Assembly (NCBI GenBank): GCA_964652025.1
Contig: CAZYZX010000005.1
Coordinates: 124,001 to 188,000, forward strand
Direction: 5' to 3'
Source: JAEXOD01 sp964652025
GTDB lineage: Bacteria; Bacteroidota; Ignavibacteria; Ignavibacteriales; Melioribacteraceae
Length of the DNA stretch: 64,000 nt
Under the pieces are notes generated by a model. It did no database searches and was not told the DNA's origin. It was given only the letters and a program-made list of their open reading frames with translations. This document shows positions 27,352 through 36,022 of the stretch, piece by piece. The translations under genes and the position numbers were made by a program. The stretch's first letter is position 1. Every line of letters starts with the position of its first letter.

Positions 27352-28207
27352 ATTAAAAAAAATTACTTGGAAAGAGATTAAAGCAGCAGCAATTTATGTA
27401 ACACCTCATTTGCCGATGTTACAGGTTAAAAGATATAAATTTTCACTTCTATCCGCCTATTTGTGGGTAACGTTATTTGTATTTATAAATTGGTTTTTGC
27501 TATTAATAATATTGGCTGTTACCCCACTTAAAGAGTATGTTTTTGCAATAGATAATGAAGCTTTATACGAGCAAGCAAGCAAAATTGATTTATTAGAAAA
27601 AAAAGTAAGATTTTTGAGAAATGAATTAGAGCACATAGTTGATTCTGAAACTAAACTAAAATATAATTTAATACTTGGTGGTGTGGATACCATATTAGTA
27701 AATGATAAAAAATTGGAAAAGGATAAAATAATAGATAGCTTAAAAAAAGAGATAAAGACAAAAAAGATAAAAGAGGGGAATGTATTAAGTACATTATGGG
27801 AATTAATTAATTGGTTTGGATACAATCAGAGCGAATATCCGATATTTATAGCACCAACAAATGGAGTAGTAATAAATGAATTTAATCCAAATGCAGGGCA
27901 TATGGGTATAGATTATGGAGTTAAAAGTGGAACACCTGTTTTTGCAGTTAGTGGTGGATTGATTATTTTTTCTGGATTTACAAGCGACGATGGGAATGTT
28001 ATTATAATTCAACATGGAAATAATTACATAAGCATATATAAACATTTATCTGTATTAATTAAAAAGCAACGCGATAAAGTAGAAATAGGTGAAACAATAG
28101 CTTTAAGCGGTAATAGTGGTTATAATACAACCGGTTCACATTTGCATTTAGAAATTTGGTATGAAGGAAAACCAATAGATCCCCAAAAAGTAGTAGTAAA
28201 TAAATAG
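27341..28207 (+). CDS. M23 family metallopeptidase, membrane-anchored
   Basis: 288 residues: a cytoplasmic N-terminus, one transmembrane helix (~residues 36-62), a coiled-coil linker (~68-160) and a C-terminal M23/LytM domain in the periplasm. The zinc ligands are intact: HMGIDYG (H-x3-D) and HLHLE. It should cut cross-links in peptidoglycan. It overlaps the heptosyltransferase gene by 11 bases and is followed after 6 bases by a bactofilin gene, the widely conserved pairing in which the bactofilin scaffold positions the hydrolase for cell shape. The start is the first ATG in frame that gives the whole membrane helix. Confidence 0.9.
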   Translation: MLFKLKKITWKEIKAAAIYVTPHLPMLQVKRYKFSLLSAYLWVTLFVFINWFLLLIILAVTPLKEYVFAIDNEALYEQASKIDLLEKKVRFLRNELEHIVDSETKLKYNLILGGVDTILVNDKKLEKDKIIDSLKKEIKTKKIKEGNVLSTLWELINWFGYNQSEYPIFIAPTNGVVINEFNPNAGHMGIDYGVKSGTPVFAVSGGLIIFSGFTSDDGNVIIIQHGNNYISIYKHLSVLIKKQRDKVEIGETIALSGNSGYNTTGSHLHLEIWYEGKPIDPQKVVVNK

Positions 28208-28213
28208 GAGAAG

Positions 28214-28567
28214 ATGATGTCATTTAAGAAAGAGCATCCATTAGAACATGACGTATCTATTTTAAGCGAGGTTACAGTTATTGATGGAAATTTTTTTACT
28301 AAAGGTAATTTACGAATTGATGGAAAGATTAATGGTGATGTAAAAAGTGAGGGGAATATTACAACGGGCGAGCATAGTGAAATTAATGGTAATATTACTG
28401 CTAAGAATATAACTATTTGTGGTAAAGTAAAAGGTAATTTGACCAGTCAAGAAACTATATTAATACAAAAAACCGCTAGTTTAGAGGGTGATTTAGTTTC
28501 AAAGGTGTTAATAATTCAAGAAGGGGCTGTTTTTAATGGTAGTAGCAAAATGGTTAATGGTAATTAA
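28214..28567 (+). CDS. Bactofilin (polymer-forming cytoskeletal protein)
   Basis: 117 residues forming one right-handed beta-helix of short repeats (VIDGNFFTKGNLRIDGKINGDVKSEG in outline: GNLRIDGKINGDV, EINGNITAKNITICGKVKGN, SLEGDLVSK), the bactofilin fold that polymerises without nucleotides at the inner membrane. AGGAGA lies before a double ATG; 28214 or 28217 could be used. It follows an M23 peptidase gene, its usual partner, and precedes atpZ by 3 bases. Confidence 0.93.
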   Translation: MMSFKKEHPLEHDVSILSEVTVIDGNFFTKGNLRIDGKINGDVKSEGNITTGEHSEINGNITAKNITICGKVKGNLTSQETILIQKTASLEGDLVSKVLIIQEGAVFNGSSKMVNGN

Positions 28568-28570
28568 TTA

Positions 28571-28816
28571 ATGCAAAAAAAGATTAAAGAGATTGATGCA
28601 GGTTTTAAGAAAGTTGGACCATATTTAGGATTAGGTACTCAACTATCTGCTACTATTGTGTTAATGTTTTTTTTAGGTTATTACTTGGATAAGAAATTTA
28701 ATCTTTTCCCTATATTAAGTATTGTACTTGGATTATTTGGTGGATTTGCGGGAATATATAATTTTATAAAAACAGTATTGGAATTAAATAAAAAGAATAA
28801 AAATGATAAAAACTAA
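28571..28816 (+). CDS. atpZ: AtpZ/AtpI-type small membrane protein of the ATP synthase operon
   Basis: 81 residues with two transmembrane helices (SATIVLMFFLGYYLD and LSIVLGLFGGFAGIYNFI) separated by a short basic loop, the layout of the AtpZ family that precedes atpI/atpB in many F-type operons and assists Mg2+ supply or c-ring assembly. It starts 3 bases after the bactofilin gene and overlaps the next gene by 14 bases. Confidence 0.8.
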   Translation: MQKKIKEIDAGFKKVGPYLGLGTQLSATIVLMFFLGYYLDKKFNLFPILSIVLGLFGGFAGIYNFIKTVLELNKKNKNDKN

Positions 28817-29195
28817 TAAATTTTTAAAATCTTTTTTGATAACGCTATTAGTAGTGTTTGTTTTGCTTTGGCTTTTAGGTTTAATTAGCAAGGGCACATT
28901 TTATGTTTTTGCAATTTCATATGTATTAAACTTATTAAACACTGTGGTAGCAGTTAAGTTATTCGATAGGTCTATAAAAGGGACTAATAAGTTGTTTTTA
29001 ATAAATGTTTTAGGAGGAATGGGTTTACGTATATTATTTTTATTAATTTGTATTTTCTTAGTAATAAAACTCTTGAATATTGATAAATATATTTTTATCT
29101 TTACATTCTTTATAATATATTTTATTTTACTAATATTTGAAATAGTTTATTATAATTTGAAACTAAAAATTAAGAAAATAAATGTTGATAACTGA
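28803..29195 (+). CDS. ATP synthase subunit I-like four-helix membrane protein
   Basis: 130 residues with four predicted transmembrane helices, overlapping atpZ by 14 bases and atpB by 14 bases. Sequence similarity to a named family is weak, but the position between atpZ and atpB, the length and the four helices match AtpI, which helps assemble the c-ring. Function is therefore inferred mainly from context. Confidence 0.6.
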   Translation: MIKTNKFLKSFLITLLVVFVLLWLLGLISKGTFYVFAISYVLNLLNTVVAVKLFDRSIKGTNKLFLINVLGGMGLRILFLLICIFLVIKLLNIDKYIFIFTFFIIYFILLIFEIVYYNLKLKIKKINVDN

Positions 29196-30036
29196 AACTA
29201 AGGCAGTAACCGATACACTACAGCATGTTGTAAAAGATACAACAAGTAAAGCACAAGATACGGGATGGATACTTCATCACATATTAGATGGTAAACAGTT
29301 AGATTTTTCACCATTTTCTATGATTCCTTTACCTCATATACATTTATTTGGAATTGATTTATCAATTACTCGGCATTTAGTTTTTATGTGGATTGCTGCA
29401 ATAATAATGATAATTGTATTAAGAAAAGTAGCAATGTCATATAAAAAATCTTATGTGCCAAAAGGATTAAATAATGCGGTAGAGACATTAATTTTATTTG
29501 TAAGAGATGAAATAGTAAAACCAAATATTGGTAAAGGATACGAAAAGTTTTTGCCATATTTGTTAACAGTATTCTTTTTTATTTTTGTTTGTAACTTTTT
29601 GGGTTTAATACCGTATGGAGCAACTGCAACAAGCAATATATCTGTTACAGCAACATTAGCATTATTTACGTTTTTTGTTACACAAATTGGTGGTATTATA
29701 AAAAACGGATTTTTTGGATATTTTAAGGGGTTAATACCTCATGGAATACCATTTTGGTTATTGCCCATAATGGTGGTAGTGGAATTATTAGGATTATTTA
29801 CAAAGCCGTTTGCATTGGCAATACGTCTTTTTGCTAATATGACGGCGGGTCATATAGTAATATATGCATTATTAGGATTAATATTTATTTTACATACATA
29901 TATAGTCGCACCGGTATCTGTAGCGTTTGCGTTGTTTATATTCTTTTTAGAAATACTTGTAGCAGTGTTACAAGCGTATATATTTACAATGTTATCATCG
30001 CTATTTATCGGAATGGCAGTACATCAAGAACATTAA
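29182..30036 (+). CDS. atpB: F-type ATP synthase subunit a
   Basis: 284 residues; the proton-channel subunit of Fo, with about six membrane helices. The essential arginine is in KPFALAIRLFANMTAGH, and the last helices carry LEILVAVLQAYIFTMLSSLF. A longer N-terminus than in E. coli (residues 1-70) is usual in this group. The ATG overlaps the preceding gene by 14 bases. It is followed by atpE after 30 bases. Confidence 0.95.
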   Translation: MLITETKAVTDTLQHVVKDTTSKAQDTGWILHHILDGKQLDFSPFSMIPLPHIHLFGIDLSITRHLVFMWIAAIIMIIVLRKVAMSYKKSYVPKGLNNAVETLILFVRDEIVKPNIGKGYEKFLPYLLTVFFFIFVCNFLGLIPYGATATSNISVTATLALFTFFVTQIGGIIKNGFFGYFKGLIPHGIPFWLLPIMVVVELLGLFTKPFALAIRLFANMTAGHIVIYALLGLIFILHTYIVAPVSVAFALFIFFLEILVAVLQAYIFTMLSSLFIGMAVHQEH

Positions 30037-30066
30037 AAAATAATTAATTATAAACGGAGGAAATAA

Positions 30067-30285
30067 ATGGATTTTGCATATTTAGCAGCAGGATTTGGAG
30101 CAGCATTAACAGTTATTGGTGGTGCTTTTGGTATTGGTAAATTAGCAAGCAGTGCAATGGAAGCTAGTGGAAGACAACCAGAAGCAGCTGGAGACATAAG
30201 AACTTCTATGATTATTGCTGCAGCTCTTATAGAAGGTATATCCTTGTTTGCATTGGTTATTTGCATCCTTTTAGCATTAAAATAA
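30067..30285 (+). CDS. atpE: F-type ATP synthase subunit c
   Basis: 72 residues, two helices joined by the polar RQPEA loop. The ion-binding glutamate is in AALIEGISLF. The sodium-type signature (glutamine in helix 1 and E-S/T in helix 2) is absent, so proton coupling is expected. The strong site CGGAGG lies 6 bases before the ATG, fitting the high demand for this subunit. Confidence 0.95.
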   Translation: MDFAYLAAGFGAALTVIGGAFGIGKLASSAMEASGRQPEAAGDIRTSMIIAAALIEGISLFALVICILLALK

Positions 30286-30309
30286 TAATTTAACATTTAA
30301 GGCAAACAC

Positions 30310-30852
30310 ATGGCAGGAAAAGTATATCTTGCATTATTGCTAAGCGGAGGCGAAGCGCCCGGAAGCCCATTAGATGTTAATCCAGGCTTAATTATATGGA
30401 CAACTGTAACATTTATTTTGTTACTGTTAGTATTAAAAAAAGTTGCTTGGAAACCTATATTAGAAAGTCTTTCTGCAAGAGAAAACTCGATTGCAGAGGC
30501 TTTACAAAAGGCTGAAACGGCAAGAAAAGAAGCCGAAGAGATAATAGCAAATAATAAAGCAAATTTGGCTAAGTTTGAAGAAGAAGCAAAAACAATAATA
30601 TCTGAAGCGCGTGCTTATGCAGAAAAGTTAAAAACAGAAACTGAAGAGAAAAGCAAAGCAGAAGCTAAAAGATTAATTGATGAAGCTAAACAAGAAATTG
30701 AACGAAAGCAACAAGAAGCATTTAATTTACTAAAAGCTAAAGTTGCAGAAATTGCTGTAGATGCGGCTGAAAAAATTCTTAAAGCAAACTTAGACAAAGA
30801 AAAAAATACCCAATTAGTAAACAGATATATCGACGAATTATCGAATAATTAA
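30310..30852 (+). CDS. atpF: F-type ATP synthase subunit b
   Basis: 180 residues: one N-terminal membrane helix (GLIIWTTVTFILLLLVLKKVAW) and then a long charged coiled coil rich in A, E and K, forming the peripheral stalk that holds F1 still against the rotor. AAGG precedes the ATG. Only one b-type gene is present, so the stalk is a homodimer. It is followed by atpH after 2 bases. Confidence 0.95.
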   Translation: MAGKVYLALLLSGGEAPGSPLDVNPGLIIWTTVTFILLLLVLKKVAWKPILESLSARENSIAEALQKAETARKEAEEIIANNKANLAKFEEEAKTIISEARAYAEKLKTETEEKSKAEAKRLIDEAKQEIERKQQEAFNLLKAKVAEIAVDAAEKILKANLDKEKNTQLVNRYIDELSNN

Positions 30853-30854
30853 TT

Positions 30855-31409
30855 ATGAGTGATTTTAACGTTTCTTCTAGATATGCAAATGCGCTTTTAG
30901 CTGTAGCTACAGAGTCAAATCTATTTGATGAAATTTCAAAAGATGTAGATTTTGTTTTAGTAACTTTACTTCAGGTAAGAGAGTTAAAAGTAGCATTGCA
31001 AAGTCCCGTGCTTAAATTAGAAAAGAAGTTACAGATTTTAGAAGCAGTATTTAAAGAAAAGGTTAACCCTAAAACTTTAGAATTTTTAAAATTTGTACTT
31101 AAAAAAAATCGTGAAACATTATTAATACCAATTTTAAAACGGTATTGTAGTTTGCGAGATAATAAGCAAGGGATAGCAAAAATAGATTTAAAAGTTGCGT
31201 TTGAAATATCTGAAGAGTTAAAATTAAAATTAAACAAAAGATTGGAAGATATTACCAAAAAGAAAGTGTTTTTAGATGTTAAAAAAGATGAATCTATTAT
31301 AGGTGGTTTTATAGCAAAGCACGAAGATACGGTATATGATGCAAGTGTAAAACATAGCTTAGAGCTACTAAAAGATCATTTTATAAAAGGAAATATCGGA
31401 ATTAACTAA
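30855..31409 (+). CDS. atpH: F-type ATP synthase subunit delta
   Basis: 184 residues of the OSCP/delta family, joining the top of F1 to the b stalk. The N-terminal helical domain (SSRYANALLAVA) and the C-terminal strand with IIGGFIAKHEDTVYDASV are the family signatures. It starts 2 bases after atpF and ends 20 bases before atpA. Confidence 0.93.
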   Translation: MSDFNVSSRYANALLAVATESNLFDEISKDVDFVLVTLLQVRELKVALQSPVLKLEKKLQILEAVFKEKVNPKTLEFLKFVLKKNRETLLIPILKRYCSLRDNKQGIAKIDLKVAFEISEELKLKLNKRLEDITKKKVFLDVKKDESIIGGFIAKHEDTVYDASVKHSLELLKDHFIKGNIGIN

Positions 31410-31429
31410 AATACAATCGGGAATAAAAA

Positions 31430-32980
31430 ATGGCAGAAGTAAGACCTGACGAAGTAACCGAGATATTACGTAAACAATTATCAGGCTTCGAAAACGAAAT
31501 AGATATATATGAAGTGGGTACCGTATTACAGGTTGGAGACGGAATTGCCCGAGTTTACGGCTTAAGCAAGGTAATGGCAACCGAACTAGTAGAATTTCCA
31601 AATGGTGTAACCGGAATGGTATTAAATTTGGAAGAAGATAGTGTTGGTTGCGTTTTATTTGGTGAAAGCACTTTAATAAAAGAAGGCGACCAAGTAAAAC
31701 GAACTGGACGCGTTGCATCCTTTCCAGTAGGTAAGGGAATTGTTGGAAGAGTTGTAAATCCCTTAGGAGAGCCGTTAGATGGAAAAGGACCAATTGAATT
31801 TGAAAAATATATGCCAATTGAAAGAAAGGCATTAGGTGTAATGGCACGACAACCTGTAAAAGAGCCACTACAAACAGGTATTACCGCAATAGATGCAATG
31901 ATACCTATTGGACGTGGACAAAGAGAATTAATTATTGGCGATAGACAGACAGGTAAAACTGCTATAGCAGTAGATGCTATTATTAACCAAAAATATACTC
32001 ACACGCCAGAAGCAAAAAAATATGGTATTAATCCTGTTTACTGTATTTATGTAGCTGTTGGACAGAAGAATAGTACAATAGCCCAAGTAATGGCAAAATT
32101 AGAAGAGCATGGAGCTATGGAATATACAACCATAGTATCGGCTCCGGCTAGCTCTCCAGCGCCGCTACAGTATATTGCTCCTTACGCAGGCGCAACAATT
32201 GGCGAGTATTTTAGAGATAACGGTCAACATGCTTTAGTTGTGTATGATGATTTAAGCAAGCAAGCAGTTGCTTATAGAGAATTATCTTTATTATTACGTA
32301 GACCACCGGGACGCGAAGCATACCCTGGTGACGTATTTTATTTACATAGCCGTTTATTAGAGCGTGCAAGTAAATTAAGCGATGAATTAGGTGGTGGTAG
32401 TTTAACAGCTTTACCTATTATTGAAACTCAACAAGGTGACGTTTCTGCTTATATTCCTACAAACGTAATTTCTATTACAGATGGTCAGATATACTTAGAG
32501 CCAAACTTATTTAATAGTGGTGTTCGCCCTGCTATTAACGTAGGTATAAGCGTTAGCCGTGTTGGTGGAAATGCACAAATTAAAGCTATGAAAAAAGTTG
32601 CTGGGTCACTTAAAATAGATTTAGCACAATATAGAGAGTTAGAAGCTTTTGCAAAGTTTGGTAGCGATTTGGATAAAGCTACTCAAAGAACTTTAGCAAA
32701 GGGTGCCCGTTTAATGGAAATATTAAAACAAGGGCAGTACACTCCTGTTCCTGTAGAAAAACAAGTGTTAAGCGTTTTTGTAAGTACAAACGACTTTTTA
32801 GAAACTATACCAGTTAAAGACGTTAAACGTTTTGAAGCAGAATATTTAGAATATGTAGAAACTAAATACCCAGAGATACTTGAAGAAATTAGAAGAGAGA
32901 AAGCATTATCAGACGGATTAATCGAAAATATTAAGAAATCTGTTACAGAGTTTTTAACCAAGTTTAAAACAAGTGAATAG
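31430..32980 (+). CDS. atpA: F-type ATP synthase subunit alpha
   Basis: 516 residues, the non-catalytic nucleotide-binding subunit of F1. Walker A GDRQTGKTA near residue 169, the ALVVYDDLSKQAVAYR strand, and the signature PAINVGISVSRVGG with the arginine finger. The N-terminal beta barrel and C-terminal helical bundle are complete. GGGA lies before the ATG. The catalytic beta subunit gene is not in this window. Confidence 0.98.
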   Translation: MAEVRPDEVTEILRKQLSGFENEIDIYEVGTVLQVGDGIARVYGLSKVMATELVEFPNGVTGMVLNLEEDSVGCVLFGESTLIKEGDQVKRTGRVASFPVGKGIVGRVVNPLGEPLDGKGPIEFEKYMPIERKALGVMARQPVKEPLQTGITAIDAMIPIGRGQRELIIGDRQTGKTAIAVDAIINQKYTHTPEAKKYGINPVYCIYVAVGQKNSTIAQVMAKLEEHGAMEYTTIVSAPASSPAPLQYIAPYAGATIGEYFRDNGQHALVVYDDLSKQAVAYRELSLLLRRPPGREAYPGDVFYLHSRLLERASKLSDELGGGSLTALPIIETQQGDVSAYIPTNVISITDGQIYLEPNLFNSGVRPAINVGISVSRVGGNAQIKAMKKVAGSLKIDLAQYRELEAFAKFGSDLDKATQRTLAKGARLMEILKQGQYTPVPVEKQVLSVFVSTNDFLETIPVKDVKRFEAEYLEYVETKYPEILEEIRREKALSDGLIENIKKSVTEFLTKFKTSE

Positions 32981-32992
32981 AAATAGAACCTT

Positions 32993-33871
32993 ATGGCTAC
33001 ATTACGCGACATAAAACGTAGAATTATTGGTGTTACAAATACACAACAAATAACCAAAGCGATGAAAATGGTAGCTGCTGCAAGGCTACGCAGAGCTCAG
33101 GAAAATGTAATTAATGCACGCCCTTACGCTAGAAAAATTGATGAAGTAATTGATAACTTAATATCTGCAGAAAGTAATTACAGTCATCCTTTTTTCGAAG
33201 TTCGTGAAGTTAAAAATGTGGCATTAGTAGTTGTAACATCAGATAGAGGAATGTGCGGTAGCTTTAATATGAATGTTATTAGAATTGCCGAAGACTTGAT
33301 AAAAACTGAATTAAATGAAATTAATAAAAGCGGTAATTTAACATTATACTGTATTGGTAAAAAAGGTACAGAGTATTTTGTTAAAAATGGTTATAATGTA
33401 AATAAAGATTTTTCGGATTTATTCACTAAGCTAAATTTTCAATCTGCAGTAAAATTTATTAACGAGCTAAAAAGTAAATATATTGAAGGTAAAATTGATA
33501 AAGTATATGTTGCATATAACGAATTTAAATCTGTTATGCAACAAAAATTAAAGTTAGAAGAGTTTTTACCATTAAAACGTTCTGGTAATACAGAAAGTAG
33601 AGTTACTACAGAGTATATTTACGAACCAAGTAAATCCGACATAATTGATTCACTAATTCCACGTGCATTAAATGCCAAGATGTATAAGATATTATTAGAA
33701 TCTTATGCTGCGGAATTAGGAGCAAGAATGACAGCAATGGATATGGCAACCGAGAATGCAAAAGAAATAATAAGAACATTACGTATTACTTACAATAAAG
33801 CACGTCAGGCTGCAATTACCAAAGAGATATCTGAAATAGTAACCGGCGCAAATGCATTAAAAGAAAGCTAA
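32993..33871 (+). CDS. atpG: F-type ATP synthase subunit gamma
   Basis: 292 residues, the central rotor shaft. The N-terminal helix (LRDIKRRIIGVTNTQQITKAMKMVAAARLRRAQ in outline: RDIKRRI ... TKAMKMVAA) and the C-terminal helix (ELGARMTAMDMATENA, YNKARQAAITKEI) form the coiled coil that turns in alpha3beta3. It is the last atp gene here; ffh follows under its own probable promoter and no terminator is seen between. Confidence 0.97.
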   Translation: MATLRDIKRRIIGVTNTQQITKAMKMVAAARLRRAQENVINARPYARKIDEVIDNLISAESNYSHPFFEVREVKNVALVVVTSDRGMCGSFNMNVIRIAEDLIKTELNEINKSGNLTLYCIGKKGTEYFVKNGYNVNKDFSDLFTKLNFQSAVKFINELKSKYIEGKIDKVYVAYNEFKSVMQQKLKLEEFLPLKRSGNTESRVTTEYIYEPSKSDIIDSLIPRALNAKMYKILLESYAAELGARMTAMDMATENAKEIIRTLRITYNKARQAAITKEISEIVTGANALKES

Positions 33872-33878
33872 TTAATTG

Positions 33879-33909
33879 TTGATATTTTGATTAAAATTTG
33901 TTATATTTG
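33879..33909 (+). promoter_or_regulatory. Bacteroidetes-type promoter for ffh
   Basis: TTG at 33879-33881, 20 bases, then a full TATATTTG -7 box at 33902-33909. Transcription would begin near 33914-33916, only about 6-8 bases before the ffh ATG at 33922, so the messenger would be nearly leaderless. Confidence 0.6.
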
Positions 33910-33921
33910 CAAGCTTGCAAT

Positions 33922-35289
33922 ATGTTTGAAGACTTAACACAGAAAATAGAAAAAGTACTAAAGAAAGTAACCGGACAGGGAAGACTTTCGGAAAGTAATA
34001 TAGCGGATACTCTTAGAGAGATTCGCGTTGTTCTTTTAGATGCTGATGTAAACTATAAGGTTGCCAAAAAGTTTATAGATGACGTTAAAGAAAAAGCGCT
34101 AGGTAAAGAAGTAATTACTTCGGTAACACCCGGTCAGTTAATAACAAAAATAATATATGATGAATTAACTGAATTAATGGGTGGACGCAATAGCGAGCTT
34201 ACGGTAAATCCGAGTGGATTAACAGTAATTTTGCTTGTTGGATTACAAGGTAGTGGTAAAACTACATTTGCGGGTAAATTAGCAAAATACTTAAAAGATA
34301 AAAATCGCAAAGTACTTTTGACCGCTGCAGATATATACCGACCAGCAGCTATTGACCAATTGAAATTACTTGGTGAAAAATTAAATGTACCAGTTTTTTC
34401 AATTGATGGTTTAAAAGATGCCGTTAAAATAGCAGAAGATAGCATAAAATATGCTAAAGAAAACGGATTAGATACCGTAATAATAGATACAGCAGGGCGC
34501 TTACATGTAGACGAAACATTAATGGAAGAAGTAGGTAATATAAAGAAAAAAGTAAACCCTACTGAAACATTATTTGTAGTAGATAGCATGACTGGTCAAG
34601 ATGCGGTTAACTCTGCCAAAGCATTTCACGATAGAGTAGATTATGATGGCATAGTATTAACCAAATTAGATGGAGATACAAGAGGCGGTTGTGCGTTATC
34701 TATAAAAGCAGTGGTAGATAGACCTATTAAATTTATCAGTTTGGGTGAAAAATTAGATACGATCGAGATATTTCATCCAGACAGAATGGCTTCTAGAATA
34801 TTGGGGCGTGGTGATATAATTTCTTTAGTGGAAAAAGCCCAAGCTCAGTTTGACCAAAACGAAGCCGAAGATTTGCAGAAAAAAATGTTAGAGAACAAAT
34901 TTGACTTTAACGATTTTTTAAAGCAAATTAAAATGATAAAAAAGATGGGGTCTATAAAGTCTTTATTATCTATGATACCAGGACTTGGAAGTGCAATAAA
35001 AGATACAGAAATAGATGATAAAGAGTTAGTAAAGGTTGAAGCAATAATTCAATCTATGACTAAAGAGGAGAGAAAAAATCCTAAAATACTAAACGGCAGC
35101 CGAAGAAAAAGAATAGCCTTAGGAAGTGGAAATACAATACAAGATGTAAACAGGCTGGTTAAACAGTTTGATGAGATGAAAAATATGATGAGAATGTTCC
35201 AGTCTAAAGGCGGTGCGCAACTGCTTAGTGGTGGAACAATAAATAAAAATAAAAGTAAAAACAAAAAGAAGAAAAAAAAGAAAAGATAA
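33922..35289 (+). CDS. ffh: Signal recognition particle protein
   Basis: 455 residues, the SRP54 GTPase that binds signal peptides of nascent membrane and exported proteins and delivers them to FtsY. N domain, then the G domain with GLQGSGKTT (G1), DTAGR (G3) and TKLDGDTRGG (G4), then the methionine-rich M domain and a lysine-rich tail. The ATG at 33922 (MFEDLTQKIE) is the usual family start; the upstream frame would run through the promoter. No Shine-Dalgarno site precedes it, in keeping with a very short leader. It heads the rpsP-khpA-rimM-trmD-rplS group. Confidence 0.96.
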   Translation: MFEDLTQKIEKVLKKVTGQGRLSESNIADTLREIRVVLLDADVNYKVAKKFIDDVKEKALGKEVITSVTPGQLITKIIYDELTELMGGRNSELTVNPSGLTVILLVGLQGSGKTTFAGKLAKYLKDKNRKVLLTAADIYRPAAIDQLKLLGEKLNVPVFSIDGLKDAVKIAEDSIKYAKENGLDTVIIDTAGRLHVDETLMEEVGNIKKKVNPTETLFVVDSMTGQDAVNSAKAFHDRVDYDGIVLTKLDGDTRGGCALSIKAVVDRPIKFISLGEKLDTIEIFHPDRMASRILGRGDIISLVEKAQAQFDQNEAEDLQKKMLENKFDFNDFLKQIKMIKKMGSIKSLLSMIPGLGSAIKDTEIDDKELVKVEAIIQSMTKEERKNPKILNGSRRKRIALGSGNTIQDVNRLVKQFDEMKNMMRMFQSKGGAQLLSGGTINKNKSKNKKKKKKKR

Positions 35290-35318
35290 TTTAATAATTA
35301 CTTGGAGGTAATAGTAAT

Positions 35319-35729
35319 TTGGCAGTAAAGCTAAGATTAAGAAGAATGGGTAAAAAGAGACAACCATTATATAAAGTGGTTGCAGCAGATTCGAGAAGCC
35401 CAAGAGATGGTAAATTTATAGAAGCATTGGGAAACTATAACCCAAGAACCGAACCACTAACTGTTGAAATAAATGCAAAAAAAGCTATTGAGTGGTTAGA
35501 AAAAGGTGCTCAACCAACAGATACCGTTAGAACACTTTTATCTAAATTAGGAATATTATACCAATTTGAACTAAAAAAACAAGGCTTATCTGAAGAAGAA
35601 ATAGCTAAGAAAGTGGAAGAGTGGAAATCAGCTAATCCATTAAAAGTAAAAGAACCTGTTAAAAAAGAAGCAAAAGTTGAAAATAATGAGGAAGTAAAAG
35701 GTGCTGCTTCCGAAGAAGTACAAAATTAA
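35319..35729 (+). CDS. rpsP: 30S ribosomal protein S16
   Basis: 136 residues. The first ~80 are the S16 fold (VKLRLRRMGKKRQPLYKVVAADSR, GKFIEALGNYNP in outline); the rest is a charged C-terminal extension ending in a run of K and E, common in the FCB group. The start is TTG at 35319, with GGAGG 10 bases upstream; no ATG fits until residue 10, which would cut into the fold. Order with khpA, rimM, trmD and rplS is the conserved bacterial one. Confidence 0.96.
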   Translation: MAVKLRLRRMGKKRQPLYKVVAADSRSPRDGKFIEALGNYNPRTEPLTVEINAKKAIEWLEKGAQPTDTVRTLLSKLGILYQFELKKQGLSEEEIAKKVEEWKSANPLKVKEPVKKEAKVENNEEVKGAASEEVQN

Positions 35730-35778
35730 TTTTTGTACAAATAACTGTGCACCATGCTAATTTAATTAAGGTATTCTT

Positions 35779-36012
35779 ATGAAAGAATTTGTAGAATTTA
35801 TTGCGAAACATTTGGTAGACTCACCGGAAAACGTATCAGTTGTAGATGAATATCCGGATGAAAAAACTATTGAGTTAACCCTTAAAGTTGGTCCAGATGA
35901 TGTTGGTAAAGTTATTGGTAAACAAGGTAAAACCGCACAAGCAATGCGTGTTTTATTAACTGCCGTAGCTGCCAAAGAAGGTAAAAGATCAATTTTAAAG
36001 GTTTTAGATTAA
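35779..36012 (+). CDS. khpA: KH-domain RNA-binding protein (KhpA/YlqC)
   Basis: 77 residues, one KH domain with the GxxG loop in VIGKQGKTAQAMR. In other bacteria KhpA pairs with KhpB (EloR) in RNA binding linked to ribosome biogenesis and cell elongation. Its place between rpsP and rimM is the usual one. Confidence 0.93.
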   Translation: MKEFVEFIAKHLVDSPENVSVVDEYPDEKTIELTLKVGPDDVGKVIGKQGKTAQAMRVLLTAVAAKEGKRSILKVLD

Positions 36013-36022
36013 TTAATTTAAG

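Noticed and set aside
30067..30285. Sodium-coupled ATP synthase c subunit
   Set aside because: The helix-1 glutamine and the E-S/T pair of sodium-type c subunits are missing.
31368..31868. 166-residue minus-strand reading frame opposite atpH/atpA
   Set aside because: Lies antisense to the conserved atpA coding region, with low-complexity L/R/F/Q composition; a shadow frame.
34134..34589. 151-residue minus-strand frame opposite ffh
   Set aside because: Antisense to the conserved GTPase domain, serine/asparagine-rich composition from reversed codons, no ribosome site.
35255..35288. A-rich tract at the end of ffh as a slippery or repeat element
   Set aside because: It encodes the lysine-rich tail usual for SRP54 and the frame is intact.
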